A DNA stretch of 64,000 nt from Metabacillus halosaccharovorans (GTDB lineage Bacteria > Bacillota > Bacilli > Bacillales > Bacillaceae): positions 1,532,001 through 1,596,000 of the forward strand of contig NZ_KV917371.1 in the NCBI RefSeq assembly GCF_002019635.1, given 5' to 3'. A program made the translations under genes and the position numbers. Within the stretch, counting starts at the first letter, position 1. Each line of letters begins with the position of its first letter. The notes beneath the pieces were generated by a model, which was given only the letters and a program-made list of their open reading frames with translations, was not told the DNA's origin and ran no database searches. Positions 34,761-44,448 of the stretch are shown here, piece by piece.

Positions 34761-35687
34761 ATGAATGGATTATTTTTTATTATTAATCAACATTCAGGGT
34801 TTGGTAGGGGTGAAAAGGCGTGGAAAAAAGTAAAAAAAGAACTCGAGAAGAAAAAAATATCGTTCCGTTCTTTTTATACAGACTATCATGGACATGCTGA
34901 AGTACTTGCCAGACAAATTGCCACCATTCAAGACTATCATTTAAAAACAATTATTGGTGTTGGTGGTAACGGTACAATGAATGAAATTGTAAACGGTTTA
35001 AGTGGTTTTACCAAAGTGAAAATAGCCTTTCTCTATACAGGAAGAACAACACAACGGTCTCATTCCAGATTATCCTCTAACCCATCAAAAGCTATAAAGA
35101 ATATCCTTAAGATGTTGAGCAGACCTGTCAATAAGGTAGATCTTGTTGAATATCAACTTGAAGGAAAAGGTGTAAAAAGAAAGTATTTTAACAAGCTTGG
35201 AATGGGTCTCACAACAAAGGTGATTGAACAAGAAAACTTGCTAAAAAAAGAATTAATGAAGCCCATTTTATTTCGCATCAGGTTTATGACAGGCTTTATA
35301 AAGGTAATATGGGGTTATCAGCCAATTTCCATTATGATGAAGACTGATAAACAAGAAATGGTACAGCATGATAATGTTTGGTTACTATCTGTATCAAACC
35401 AACCATATCAATGGGCAGGAATTAAAATAGCTCCAAAAGCCAAAGAAAATGATGGAATGTTAACAATAACAATGATTAAAAATATATCTCTTTTTCAGCT
35501 AGTTGTCTTTCTTGTATTTAAACAAATGAGTCATCATGTAAAACAGAATGCTTTCTCTGAATTCACTTGTGAGAAAATAATGATTTCTACGAATGCTGTT
35601 CAAACTATTGAGGCCGACGGTGAGCTAATTGGTGAAAGTCCGGTGACAGTCGTTGTGAAAAAGTCTCATAGTGAATTAGTCATATAA
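34761..35687 (+). CDS. ytlR: Diacylglycerol kinase-family protein YtlR
   Basis: Lipid or sphingosine kinase-like protein of 308 residues. The N-terminal nucleotide-binding fold carries GVGGNGTMNEIVNGL (about residues 70-84), where the usual GGDGT motif reads GGNGT. The C-terminal beta domain with WLLSVSNQPYQWAGIKIAPKAKENDGML and VQTIEADGELIGESPV follows the DAG-kinase pattern. The Asp-to-Asn change may alter activity, or may be normal in this subgroup. It follows ytlQ by 73 bp and precedes amyX. Confidence 0.85.
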   Translation: MNGLFFIINQHSGFGRGEKAWKKVKKELEKKKISFRSFYTDYHGHAEVLARQIATIQDYHLKTIIGVGGNGTMNEIVNGLSGFTKVKIAFLYTGRTTQRSHSRLSSNPSKAIKNILKMLSRPVNKVDLVEYQLEGKGVKRKYFNKLGMGLTTKVIEQENLLKKELMKPILFRIRFMTGFIKVIWGYQPISIMMKTDKQEMVQHDNVWLLSVSNQPYQWAGIKIAPKAKENDGMLTITMIKNISLFQLVVFLVFKQMSHHVKQNAFSEFTCEKIMISTNAVQTIEADGELIGESPVTVVVKKSHSELVI

Positions 35688-35716
35688 ATTTAAACTCTCA
35701 TTTGGGGGTGCTCATC

Positions 35717-37843
35717 TTGCTTAATATTAATAGGCCATTTGAAGCTTTCTTAGATAAAATAGATGAAGTGACAATTCTTATTCCGAAGGATCGGGATGGA
35801 GAAAAGAAGAATTTCTCACTTATGTTAAACAAAGGGACTGAACCCCTTTTCATTATAGATCGAATGGATATTGGAACACATAGTAAATATATTTGTAAAC
35901 TTCCTTGTGAGTTTCAGTTTGGGAAAACGTATATGATTACCGATGAGCAAGGGACAGAAACAGATCTTCAAATAGGTTCTGTTATACGGACGTTCGAGTT
36001 TGATGAAAAATTTGCTTATCCTGCATCAGATTTAGGAGCAAATTATTCAAAAGAACGTACAGACTGGAAAGTATGGGCACCAACAGCTACACATATGAAA
36101 CTACGTCTTTATCTTCAAAATGAACAAGTATTTGAAACCTATCAAATGACCAGAGAAGAAAAAGGAACATGGTCTATTTCCTTAGAGGGAGATTATGATG
36201 GATATTATTACACCTATCTTGCCTGTATAAATTTATTGTGGAATGAAGCAGTAGATCCTTATACTAAGGCAGTTTCTATTAATGGAAAATATGGTGTAAT
36301 TATTGATGAACAAAAAACAAATGTACCCAAAAATAATCTTCCTCATTTAAAAAGCAAAACAGATGCCATTATATACGAAGCCCATATCCGTGATTTCTCA
36401 ATCCATGAAAACAGCGGTCTTGTTCATAAGGGAAAATATGAAGCTTGGCTTGAAACTCTAACAAATAACAGCCAAGGTGATCCTACAGGAATTAGTTATT
36501 TGAAGGAATTAGGGGTCACACATATCGAACTCTTGCCGGTAAATGATTTTGAAGAGGTGGATGAAAAAAAACCGCAAGATTCCTATAATTGGGGCTATAA
36601 TCCACTTCATTTTTTTGCTCCCGAAGGTAGTTACTCAAAATATCCGGAGGATCCGTATAAAAGAATTATTGAACTAAAATCAGTCGTTCAATCTCTTCAT
36701 AAGCAAGGCTTGAGAGTAATTCTTGATGTTGTATTTAATCATGTTTATTCAAAAGAAAATTCATCATTTGAAAAATTATTACCTGGTTATTATTTCAGAT
36801 ATGATGAAAATGGAATGCCTTCAAATGGAACTGGCGTGGGAAATGATCTTGCATCCGAACGCTATATGGTAAGAAAATTTATTGTTGATTGTGTCACATA
36901 TTGGATGAAAGAGTTTGATATTGATGGTTTCCGGTTTGACTTAATGGGAATTCATGATATAGAAACAATGAATCAAGTTGAAGCAGCTGTTCTAACATTA
37001 AAGCCGGATGCATTCCTGCTGGGAGAAGGTTGGGATTTAAATACTCCTCTACCATTGGAACAAAAAACAATCATTAAAAATGCACACAAAGTACCCAATA
37101 TCAGTTTTTTCAATGATCAGTTTCGTGATGTGATAAAAGGAAGTACATTCAGTCTGAACGACACTGGATTTGTGTACGAAAATATGGGTAAATTTGATCA
37201 AACAAAGCTTCTGATTAGTGGTTCAACAACAATATTTGCTAATCCCGAACAATCCATTAACTATGTTGAATCACATGACAATCATACAATGTGGGATCGA
37301 TTCTTCTTATTTTCTGAAACAGAAGAAAAGGAGATAAAGCAAGCAAGGCACCGGTTGGCAACAGGTATTGTCATATTATCACAGGGAGTCCCTTTTCTAC
37401 ATGCCGGTCAGGAGTTTTTCCGGACGAAAAAAGGTGTGGAGAATAGTTATAATTCCCCTGATCATATCAATTGCCTTAACTGGAGCGACCGCTCAAGTTA
37501 TAAAGATAATATTGAGTATATTAAAGGATTAATAAAGCTAAGAAAACAGCATGGTGGTTTTCGTCTCACAACAAAAAAACATATTGAGAAGCATTTATCC
37601 TTTAGTACTAATCAACAGCTGCTTTCTTATCACCTGAGAGATATTGGAGTATTCGGTCCTTGGGAGCAAATATATGTTGTACATCATGTTCAATTAAATC
37701 TTTCCCATGATTTAAGACTTCCGGGCGGTGGGGAATGGATGCAAATTGTAAGTCCGACACATATCTTTTTGGATTCACCAACTGCAGTGAAAAATGAAAT
37801 CAAGGTGAATGAAATAGGAACGTATGTTTTTTGTAAAAACTAG
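35717..37843 (+). CDS. amyX: Type I pullulanase AmyX
   Basis: Intracellular debranching enzyme of 708 residues that hydrolyses alpha-1,6 bonds in pullulan, glycogen or starch fragments. An N-terminal beta domain and CBM48-like part (WKVWAPTATHMKLRLY) precede the GH13 barrel. Type I signature YNWGYNPLHF, region II GFRFDLMG (nucleophile Asp), acid/base Glu in LLGEGWD and Asp in VESHDNHT are all intact. No signal peptide is seen. The TTG at 35717 is chosen because GGGGGTG is 8 nt upstream and the protein then starts like B. subtilis AmyX. Confidence 0.95.
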   Translation: MLNINRPFEAFLDKIDEVTILIPKDRDGEKKNFSLMLNKGTEPLFIIDRMDIGTHSKYICKLPCEFQFGKTYMITDEQGTETDLQIGSVIRTFEFDEKFAYPASDLGANYSKERTDWKVWAPTATHMKLRLYLQNEQVFETYQMTREEKGTWSISLEGDYDGYYYTYLACINLLWNEAVDPYTKAVSINGKYGVIIDEQKTNVPKNNLPHLKSKTDAIIYEAHIRDFSIHENSGLVHKGKYEAWLETLTNNSQGDPTGISYLKELGVTHIELLPVNDFEEVDEKKPQDSYNWGYNPLHFFAPEGSYSKYPEDPYKRIIELKSVVQSLHKQGLRVILDVVFNHVYSKENSSFEKLLPGYYFRYDENGMPSNGTGVGNDLASERYMVRKFIVDCVTYWMKEFDIDGFRFDLMGIHDIETMNQVEAAVLTLKPDAFLLGEGWDLNTPLPLEQKTIIKNAHKVPNISFFNDQFRDVIKGSTFSLNDTGFVYENMGKFDQTKLLISGSTTIFANPEQSINYVESHDNHTMWDRFFLFSETEEKEIKQARHRLATGIVILSQGVPFLHAGQEFFRTKKGVENSYNSPDHINCLNWSDRSSYKDNIEYIKGLIKLRKQHGGFRLTTKKHIEKHLSFSTNQQLLSYHLRDIGVFGPWEQIYVVHHVQLNLSHDLRLPGGGEWMQIVSPTHIFLDSPTAVKNEIKVNEIGTYVFCKN

Positions 37844-38053
37844 GATTTTAGTTTTGCTTGACTAGTCTTATCATAAGGGGATAAAATTTAATAGGATGGC
37901 TATAGTGCAATATTTTATATAATTACTAATAGCTATCCTTTTTATGTGAATAAACATTAAACTAAGCATAGGATTGACTGTACTTATACCTGAAAAGGAA
38001 AACGTTAAAAACATGCTAATCTTAAATGATAAATTATATTATGAAATGTTGGG

Positions 38054-38863
38054 TTGAAATTGAAGGTGAACTGGTTGGAACAAGTATTAGGTAGTGAGTG
38101 GAAGATTACACCTGCTGGAGGAGCAACAGGAGATGCATACTTTGCAACAAATGACGAGCAGGAGCTTTTCTTAAAGCGAAACAGTTCTCCGTTTTTAGCT
38201 GTTCTTTCTGCTGAAGGCATCGTTCCAAAATTAATATGGACAAAGCGGATGGAAAATGGTGATGTAATTACAGCACAACACCGAATTGGCCGTGAGCTTA
38301 AACCGAAAGATATGAATGGTCAAAATGTTGCTGAGCTATTAAGAAAAATTCATCGTTCTAAAGAACTGCTTGATATGCTCAAGCGCTTAGGAAAGCAACC
38401 GCTCACTCCTAATTCCATTGTGGAAGATATAAAGGAAGCAGTTGCTTTTGAAGGGATAAACCTTTCAATCATAAATGAAGCACTTGAATTATTAACCAAA
38501 CAGCTGCCGAATGTACAATGTGATGAACAAGTTGTTTGTCATTGCGATGTCAATCATAATAATTGGCTTTTGTCTGACGAAAACCAACTATATTTAATTG
38601 ATTGGGATGGTGCAATGATTGCCGATCCGGCTATTGATGTCGGCATATTGTTATATTGGTATATTGATGAAGCTGATTGGAGAGAGTGGCTTTTATCGTA
38701 TGGACTTATATTGGATGAACATTTAAAAACAAGAATTTACTGGTATGTGCTATTACAAGCACTTACTTCATTTTTATGGTATTATGCGAAAAATAATGAA
38801 AAAGAAAAACAGAATTGGATTGAGCATATTCACATCATAATGAGAAAGATCATGACATGTTAA
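38054..38863 (+). CDS. ytmP: Aminoglycoside phosphotransferase-fold protein YtmP
   Basis: Kinase-like protein of 269 residues in the APH/choline kinase fold. Motifs are the phosphate-binding GGATGDAYFA, a lysine in LFLKRNSSPF, the catalytic loop HCDVNHNNWL and the metal site LIDWDGA. It matches B. subtilis YtmP very closely; a substrate is not known to me. The TTG start at 38054 (LKLKVNWLE) is chosen by homology, as the ribosome site is weak. It converges with ytzH and overlaps its end by four bases. Confidence 0.88.
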   Translation: MKLKVNWLEQVLGSEWKITPAGGATGDAYFATNDEQELFLKRNSSPFLAVLSAEGIVPKLIWTKRMENGDVITAQHRIGRELKPKDMNGQNVAELLRKIHRSKELLDMLKRLGKQPLTPNSIVEDIKEAVAFEGINLSIINEALELLTKQLPNVQCDEQVVCHCDVNHNNWLLSDENQLYLIDWDGAMIADPAIDVGILLYWYIDEADWREWLLSYGLILDEHLKTRIYWYVLLQALTSFLWYYAKNNEKEKQNWIEHIHIIMRKIMTC

Positions 38864-39138
38864 GAATAAGTGTCAATATCTTGAATCCACTGAGACAATT
38901 GTTGTTGATGTGATTCAATATGCTGATCCAGAGCTGTTGAATTTTTACCAGCTTGACTGTAAGAATAAATATCTTCCAGTAAGGTTTTCGCTTGTTGGTT
39001 TGTATTTCCGTTAACCATCAACGATTTAATGACTCTTTCAAGTTGTTCACATTCTGCAACTGTTCCACAGCATTCACTTTGATGATCTGATAAAATATCT
39101 TTTAATAAATTCACTTGGTCATGGTATTGGATTGGCAA
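38860..39138 (-). CDS. ytzH: YtzH family protein
   Basis: A 92-residue helical protein like B. subtilis YtzH, with two adjacent cysteines in HQSECCGTVAECEQLERVIKSL. Function is unknown. A TTG start at 39138 with AAGGAG 8 nt upstream gives LPIQYHDQVNLLKDIL, close to the known protein; the frame also opens at 39147. It overlaps the 3' end of ytmP on the opposite strand. Confidence 0.82.
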   Translation of the reverse strand: MPIQYHDQVNLLKDILSDHQSECCGTVAECEQLERVIKSLMVNGNTNQQAKTLLEDIYSYSQAGKNSTALDQHIESHQQQLSQWIQDIDTYS

Positions 39139-39280
39139 AATAAACACTCCTTTTCATTGGCCATATACATATAATGTGTGACTTTAGAACAAAAATATTC
39201 AAGAATAGACCAAGTAAGGATGAGAGAAGAAAGGGAAACACCCTTAATTCAAATCATTCTTTTTCTTTGTACTATAAGAA

Positions 39281-39430
39281 AGTATAAAATTTTATACTGA
39301 GTTTTAGTGTCCAGCTCCAGCGGCTAGCCCCTCTAGGGTCTAGCCACAAATGAATTGAAGACAAAGAACGTCTTCTATTCATTTGCGTCTTATTTGCCCT
39401 AGGCTGATCAAGGCGCTTGCGCTTGTTTCT
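39281..39430. repeat. Hairpin repeat element upstream of trmB
   Basis: It begins with the perfect palindrome AGTATAAAATTTTATACT (39281-39298), then GTGTCCAGCTCCAGC, a region with CTAGCCCCTCTAGGG, a 15-bp hairpin with one mismatch (39348-39362 with 39370-39384) and GCGTCTTATTTGCCCTAGG. The last block and hairpin geometry are shared with the element before leuS (16808-16921). Similar 'GTGTCCAGCTCCAGC' elements are common in Bacillus genomes by my recollection. Confidence 0.8.
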
Positions 39431-39531
39431 AAAAGATGTCTTAAATATTGGTAAGAACGAAATAATCCTTGCGGACAAGGTTTTATTCATGGTATCTTTT
39501 AAAACGATATTAAATCGATAGAGGTGTCTAC

Positions 39532-40188
39532 ATGCGTTTACGTCACAAACCTTGGGCCGGTGATTTTATTGCCGAGCAATCAGAATATGCTATTTCAAAT
39601 CCTGAACAATATAAAGGAAAATGGCATGAGGTCTTTGGAAATGATAATCCAATTCATATAGAAGTTGGAACAGGTAAAGGGCAATTTTTAGCTGGAATGT
39701 CCCAACAGAATTCTGATATTAATTATATAGGTATTGAATTATTCGATAGTGTCATTGTGGCAGCTATTCAAAAAGCTGTGGATTTACAGAGCCGTAACTT
39801 AAAATTTCTTAATGTAAATGCTAAAGATTTAGCAGAGTATTTTGCACCTGGTGAAATTGATCGAGTTTATTTGAATTTTTCAGATCCTTGGCCAAAATCG
39901 CGTCATGCAAAAAGAAGACTCACATATAAAAGTTTTTTGGCATTGTATGAAGAAATTCTTGTAAAAGGTGGAGAAATTCATTTTAAAACAGATAATCAAG
40001 GTTTATTTGAATATTCTTTAATAAGCTTCTCTGAATATGGATTACAATTAAAGTTTGTCAGTCTAGACCTCCATAATAGCGAGTATGAGGGTAATGTCAT
40101 GACAGAGTATGAAGAGAAATTTTCAGAAAAAGGTCAGAGGATCTACCGTGTTGAAGCAAAATATATGAACGAAGCTATTCGAGATTAA
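39532..40188 (+). CDS. trmB: tRNA (guanine-46-N7)-methyltransferase
   Basis: SAM-dependent enzyme of 218 residues forming m7G46 in the tRNA variable loop. Motif I is [11 protein letters not shown] (about residues 43-53), the acidic residue is in YIGIELF, and the family signature [18 protein letters not shown] and THFKTD-like IHFKTDN are present. GAGGTG lies just before the ATG. A repeat element lies between ytzH and its promoter region, and a strong terminator follows. Confidence 0.96.
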   Translation: MRLRHKPWAGDFIAEQSEYAISNPEQYKGKWHEVFGNDNPIHIEVGTGKGQFLAGMSQQNSDINYIGIELFDSVIVAAIQKAVDLQSRNLKFLNVNAKDLAEYFAPGEIDRVYLNFSDPWPKSRHAKRRLTYKSFLALYEEILVKGGEIHFKTDNQGLFEYSLISFSEYGLQLKFVSLDLHNSEYEGNVMTEYEEKFSEKGQRIYRVEAKYMNEAIRD

Positions 40189-40200
40189 AATAAGATGATG

Positions 40201-40233
40201 AAAATACCACGGAGATTTGTGGTATTTTTTTAT
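40201..40233 (+). terminator. trmB terminator
   Basis: Ten-bp stem AAAATACCAC (40201-40210) with GTGGTATTTT (40219-40228), followed by a T tract. Confidence 0.9.
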
Positions 40234-40387
40234 TTCTTCAAACAGACAATGCAGCCTCACAAATACCCTTGATCCTACATATAAATAAATGAATTGCTGA
40301 GTTAATTGCCTATATTGGTTAGAACTATCTATGTTTGCCCAAGGTGATTTTCCTTACTAAATTGTGATCATACAGGGGTGTTTGAAA

Positions 40388-41008
40388 ATGAAAAAAGCAA
40401 AAGAATTATTAAATCTTCCTATTATCAATATTACGGAAGGAAGTCAGGTAGGCTTTGTTAAAGATCTGGTTATTGATCCAAGTGAATTGTCTGTAGAATT
40501 TTTTATTGTTGGCCAGGGGGATTGGCAAGTGGGAGTGAATGCTCTTCGGTATGAGAATGTCATCGGTGTCGGAGAGTTTGCTGTCATTGTAGAAGGAGAT
40601 CAACCTTTATTGGACTTAAGAGACATACCTTTATTATATAAAAAAGGTAACTTAAATGGAGCTCAAGTTGTGACAACAGGAGGAGACTTTGCAGGAAGTA
40701 TCGTAGATTATTACTTCAATGAAGAAAATGGTCAATTAGAGACCTTACTCATAAATTCTTCTAACCAGGAATTGTTTTTCCCAATCGAAAACGTTATTTC
40801 CCTTGGTAGAGAGTTTATAATGGTTAATGGATCAATATCGGATATGATCCCAAGAATGGAAGGCAATGAACAGCAGGGAGCTGCTTTACAAAGACGGGAA
40901 GGACAACAGAACATTAAGAAAGAGGCTCTAAAGGTCATGTTAAGCGAATTAATGAAAAAAGACCTTTCCAAAGAAATCAATAACCCCCAAAAAACGGAGG
41001 AAGAGTAA
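40388..41008 (+). CDS. PRC-barrel domain protein (YrrD-like)
   Basis: A 206-residue soluble protein with two PRC-barrel-like halves: LLNLPIINITEGSQVGFVKDLVID (about residues 7-30) and GAQVVTTGGDFAGSIVDYYF (about 85-104), followed by a charged Glu/Lys tail. It resembles B. subtilis YrrD, whose role is unknown; PRC barrels often mediate protein contacts in RNA processing or photosynthetic centres. AGGGGTG lies 8 nt before the ATG at 40388. It stands alone. Confidence 0.78.
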   Translation: MKKAKELLNLPIINITEGSQVGFVKDLVIDPSELSVEFFIVGQGDWQVGVNALRYENVIGVGEFAVIVEGDQPLLDLRDIPLLYKKGNLNGAQVVTTGGDFAGSIVDYYFNEENGQLETLLINSSNQELFFPIENVISLGREFIMVNGSISDMIPRMEGNEQQGAALQRREGQQNIKKEALKVMLSELMKKDLSKEINNPQKTEEE

Positions 41009-41150
41009 AGAATCGTTATTTTTACTTAATCATGTGACCAGGTCATCATCGACTTTGGTCTTTTATTGTTTTTGGAGAATGTTGTATCAAGTATGTCAAG
41101 TTTTCTTTAAAAACAGTTCATATGGTAAAATTATTTAGGGAGGGATTGAA

Positions 41151-41999
41151 ATGGAAACACTTCAAATAGGGAAGACAATCATTACATGGCTAAATGGCGG
41201 AGTAACCCATATGGATGGAGGAGCAATGTTCGGGGTAGTTCCAAAACCATTATGGTCAAAAAAATATGCTGTAAATGAAAAAAACCAAATCGAACTCCGG
41301 ACAGATCCATTGCTTATCCAAAAAAACGGTCTGAATATTTTACTGGAAACAGGAATAGGATCCGGTAAACTGACCGAAAAGCAAATGCGAAACTATGGGG
41401 TAGAAGAAGAATCGTCAGTTGAAGAATCCTTAAAAAAATTAGGATTGACGACTGAGGATATTCATTATGTATTAATGACTCACATGCATTTTGATCATGC
41501 CTGCGGATTAACGAAGTGGGAAAATGGCAGTTTAACATCTGTTTTTCCTAAAGCGAAAATTATGACGTCATCTATTGAGTGGAAAGAGATGCAACATCCG
41601 AATATAAGATCTGCTAATACATATTGGAAACAAAATTGGGAAGCTGTTAAAGATCAAGTAACCACATTTGATTCAACGATTTCAATACTGGACGGTTTAG
41701 AAATGCATCATACTGGTGGACATAGCGATGGACATAGCATCGTCATTCTCCAGGATGGAGGAGAAACACTTGTCCACATGGCTGATTTAATGCCGACACA
41801 TGCCCATGAAAATCCATTATGGGTACTTGCCTACGATGATTATCCTATGACATCTATCGAAAATAAGCAGAAGTGGATAGAATTTGGAAAACAACGCCAA
41901 GCATGGTTTACATTCTATCATGATGCTGTTTATCGGGGCATAAAATGGAATGGAAAAGGTGAAATTGTCGATAAGCTTGATCGAATAAAGAATAAATGA
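41151..41999 (+). CDS. ytnP: Metallo-beta-lactamase-fold lactonase YtnP
   Basis: A 282-residue MBL-fold hydrolase nearly collinear with B. subtilis YtnP, which breaks N-acyl-homoserine lactones and interferes with Streptomyces signalling. The zinc-binding motif HMHFDHACG (H-x-H-x-D-H), the His in [10 protein letters not shown], the Asp in [12 protein letters not shown] and a late His (TFYHDA) are in place. GGGAGGGATT precedes the ATG. No signal peptide is seen, so it acts inside the cell. Confidence 0.93.
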   Translation: METLQIGKTIITWLNGGVTHMDGGAMFGVVPKPLWSKKYAVNEKNQIELRTDPLLIQKNGLNILLETGIGSGKLTEKQMRNYGVEEESSVEESLKKLGLTTEDIHYVLMTHMHFDHACGLTKWENGSLTSVFPKAKIMTSSIEWKEMQHPNIRSANTYWKQNWEAVKDQVTTFDSTISILDGLEMHHTGGHSDGHSIVILQDGGETLVHMADLMPTHAHENPLWVLAYDDYPMTSIENKQKWIEFGKQRQAWFTFYHDAVYRGIKWNGKGEIVDKLDRIKNK

Positions 42000-42001
42000 T
42001 A

Positions 42002-42027
42002 GGGGCATAAATCAATTAAATGCCCCA
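42002..42027. terminator. Possible weak hairpin between ytnP and ytzB
   Basis: GGGGCAT (42002-42008) can pair with ATGCCCC (42020-42026) between converging genes. It has no strong T tract. Confidence 0.4.
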
Positions 42028-42036
42028 GTATTCTTA

Positions 42037-42348
42037 TTAATGAATCCGATCAACATGCACGATTGTTCCTGTCTTTGTATCAACGAAAGCTTCATATTGC
42101 TCGAGATGATGATCTACTGACCTTGAAATACCTGCTTTGTAAACATCATAGGATAGATGCTCATTAGAAAAAGTTTCAGGAACTGTATATATCCATGATC
42201 CATCGATAGGCCCTTTTTCTTTAAAAGCTTTTTTTACAATTTCAAGCGCTTTATCAGAAGATATATTGTGAGGCATTATTTGATCTTTCATAAAATAGGT
42301 TCCAACAATACCTATACCTAATCCCAATAAAAAGTACCTTGCCTTCAT
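42037..42348 (-). CDS. ytzB: PepSY-type membrane-anchored protein YtzB
   Basis: A 103-residue protein with one N-terminal membrane segment (FLLGLGIGIVGTYFM) and an outward-facing PepSY-like domain (SSDKALEIVKKAFKEKG ... YEAFVDTKTGTIVHVDR). It is comparable to B. subtilis YtzB. PepSY domains are proposed to inhibit or guide secreted peptidases. I prefer the ATG at 42348, 11 nt after AAAGGGG; a TTG at 42357 is too close to that site. Confidence 0.75.
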   Translation of the reverse strand: MKARYFLLGLGIGIVGTYFMKDQIMPHNISSDKALEIVKKAFKEKGPIDGSWIYTVPETFSNEHLSYDVYKAGISRSVDHHLEQYEAFVDTKTGTIVHVDRIH

Positions 42349-42567
42349 AATTTTCAACACCCCTTTAGTTTTATGTATACATCACTAGTACAACGGGTAT
42401 TCATATTCCTTCTCTTATTAGTATACAAAAACCTTAGGTACATGTTAAGGAAGAATAAAAGAAGAGAAACATTTATAATAGGATATAAAGTTTTTATTTA
42501 CATAAAGGCTTTTTTCTAAATTATTTTTTAAGAAGTTTATGCTATATAACACTATTTAAAAACGATA

Positions 42568-42698
42568 GTGGAATGGAGCGGAAGCCACTTGACTCCTGCG
42601 GGAAGTAGAGGGAAGGCTTAGACCCCACAGGTGAAGCCGAGGAGGCTCAGCTTCCTCCCCGCGGAAAGCGAGTGGCTGGAGCGCAATGGAACGAACTA
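42568..42698. repeat. GC-rich palindromic Bacillus-type repeat
   Basis: About 130 bp, clearly richer in GC than its surroundings. GCCACTTGACTCCTGCGGG near the left pairs with CCCGCGG...GAGTGGC near the right, and GAAGCCGAGGAGGCTCAGCTTC forms an inner hairpin. Blocks ACTCCTGCGGG, CGAGGAGGCTCA, CGGAAAGCGAG and CTGGAGCGCAATGGAACG recur at 58392-58522 and 58664-58701. It lies between ytzB and ytoP. Confidence 0.85.
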
Positions 42699-42786
42699 TT
42701 TTCTATCTTTAAGTATTAAAGAGCACAAATTCTGAAATTATTTGCAGCGTTATATAAAAAGCTATTTGGCTGAAAAGAGGGATTAT

Positions 42787-43860
42787 ATGAACCAAGAAAC
42801 ATTAGAATTATTTAAAACATTAACAGAACTGCCCGGAGCACCTGGAAATGAGCACCAAGTAAGATCATTTATGAGAACGCAACTTGAACCAATATCAGAT
42901 GAAATTGTTCAAGACAAATTAGGTAGTATATTTGGTGTCAGACGTGGAAAAGAAAACGAACCGACAATCATGGTTGCCGGCCATATGGATGAAGTAGGTT
43001 TTATGGTAACGGCCATTACAGAAAATGGTATGCTTCGATTTCAACCACTTGGAGGTTGGTGGAGTCAAGTTCTTTTAGCTCAAAGAGTACAAATTATCAC
43101 CGACAACGGTCCAATCATCGGAGTTGTTGGTTCGATTCCTCCTCATCTTCTAAGTGAAGGCCAAAGAAATAAGCCGATGGACATAAAAAATATGTTGATT
43201 GATATTGGTGCAGATGACCGCGGAGATGCGAAAAAATTCGGAATTAAGCCAGGGCAGCAAATTGTACCTATTTGTCCGTTCACTCCTATGGCAAATCCTA
43301 AGAAAATCTTGGCAAAAGCATGGGATAATCGTTATGGATGCGGTTTAGCGATAGAGCTTCTTAAAGAATTAAAAGGTGAGGTTCTTCCTCACACATTATA
43401 CTCAGGAGCCACTGTACAGGAAGAAGTTGGCCTGCGAGGAGCACAAACAGCTGCAACGATGATTAATCCTGACTTGTTTTTTGCACTTGATGCAGGACCG
43501 GCTAATGATATGAGTGGAGATAAAAAGGAATTCGGTCATCTCGGAAAAGGTGCTGTTCTCCGCATACTAGATCGCTCAATGGTCACTCATCGTGGAATGA
43601 GAGAATTTGTACTTGATATGGCAGAAACTCATAACATTCCCTATCAATACTTTGTGTCCCAAGGAGGAACAGATGCTGGTCGGGTCCATGTTTCAAACAG
43701 TGGAGTGCCATCAACAGTAATTGGAGTAAGCTCACGATATATTCATACTTCAGGGTCAATTTTACATGTAGATGATTATGCGGCGGCAAAAGAACTTCTC
43801 ATAAAGCTTGTTAAATCATGTGATACAACTACAGTTCAATCGATAAAACGTAATTCGTAA
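42787..43860 (+). CDS. ytoP: M42-family aminopeptidase YtoP
   Basis: Cobalt/zinc-dependent aminopeptidase of 357 residues that forms large tetrahedral shells in this family. Metal ligands appear in [10 protein letters not shown] (His), AWDNRYG (Asp), [11 protein letters not shown] (catalytic Glu pair) and FALDAGPA (Asp), with a late His in SRYIHTSG. I chose the ATG at 42787 ([12 protein letters not shown]) because it aligns with B. subtilis YtoP; the frame opens at 42742 but has no ribosome site there. The next gene starts 22 bp later. Confidence 0.92.
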   Translation: MNQETLELFKTLTELPGAPGNEHQVRSFMRTQLEPISDEIVQDKLGSIFGVRRGKENEPTIMVAGHMDEVGFMVTAITENGMLRFQPLGGWWSQVLLAQRVQIITDNGPIIGVVGSIPPHLLSEGQRNKPMDIKNMLIDIGADDRGDAKKFGIKPGQQIVPICPFTPMANPKKILAKAWDNRYGCGLAIELLKELKGEVLPHTLYSGATVQEEVGLRGAQTAATMINPDLFFALDAGPANDMSGDKKEFGHLGKGAVLRILDRSMVTHRGMREFVLDMAETHNIPYQYFVSQGGTDAGRVHVSNSGVPSTVIGVSSRYIHTSGSILHVDDYAAAKELLIKLVKSCDTTTVQSIKRNS

Positions 43861-43881
43861 TTTCATAAGGGAGATGCAACA

Positions 43882-44397
43882 GTGAAAATTGCAATAGGAA
43901 CAAAAAATCCTACCAAAGTTAAAGCGGTGAATGATGCATTTGCTTCATTCATAGAAGCTGAATTTATCTCAACAAATGTGCTTTCCAATGTTTCGGCACA
44001 GCCACTTACAGATTTGGAAACATTAACAGGTGCAATCAATCGGGCAAAGAATGCGTTGGAAGCTGAAAGAGCCGATCTTGGAGTTGGTTTAGAAGGCGGG
44101 CTCATAAAAACTGATTCTGGCTATTTCTTATGTAATTGGGGAGCCATTTATGTAAAAGATCAACAGCCTATTATTGCAGGTGGAGCAAGGATAGTAGTAC
44201 CTGATGAAATAGGAGAGCTTGTTTTCGCTGGTCGTGAATTAGGTGATGTGATGGATATATATGCAAGGAAAAAGAATGTTCGTCACAATGAAGGAGCTAT
44301 TGGCATTTTTACAAATGGAGTTGTGGATCGGACCACAATGTTTAAAGAGCTTTCCAATCTTTTGATTGGTCAGTATTTATATAAACAAAATGTGTAA
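43882..44397 (+). CDS. DUF84-family inosine/xanthosine triphosphatase
   Basis: House-cleaning NTPase of 171 residues related to YjjX and Maf/Ham1-fold enzymes, hydrolysing ITP or XTP to keep deaminated purines out of nucleic acids. The N-terminus KIAIGTKNPTKVKAVNDAF, the central GVGLEGGL and RHNEGAIGIFTNG are family features. It starts with GTG at 43882, with AAGGGAG 8 nt upstream. It likely shares a transcript with ytoP and ends at a strong bidirectional terminator. Confidence 0.86.
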   Translation: MKIAIGTKNPTKVKAVNDAFASFIEAEFISTNVLSNVSAQPLTDLETLTGAINRAKNALEAERADLGVGLEGGLIKTDSGYFLCNWGAIYVKDQQPIIAGGARIVVPDEIGELVFAGRELGDVMDIYARKKNVRHNEGAIGIFTNGVVDRTTMFKELSNLLIGQYLYKQNV

Positions 44398-44407
44398 TGA
44401 AAAGTAA

Positions 44408-44447
44408 AAAAAACCCTTCAGTTGTATGATCAACTGAGGGGTTTTTA
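44408..44447. terminator. Bidirectional terminator NTPase/phaC
   Basis: AAAAACCCTTCAGTTG pairs with CAACTGAGGGGTTTTT (one G-T pair), with A and T tracts on each side, between converging genes. Confidence 0.93.
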
Positions 44448-44448
44448 C

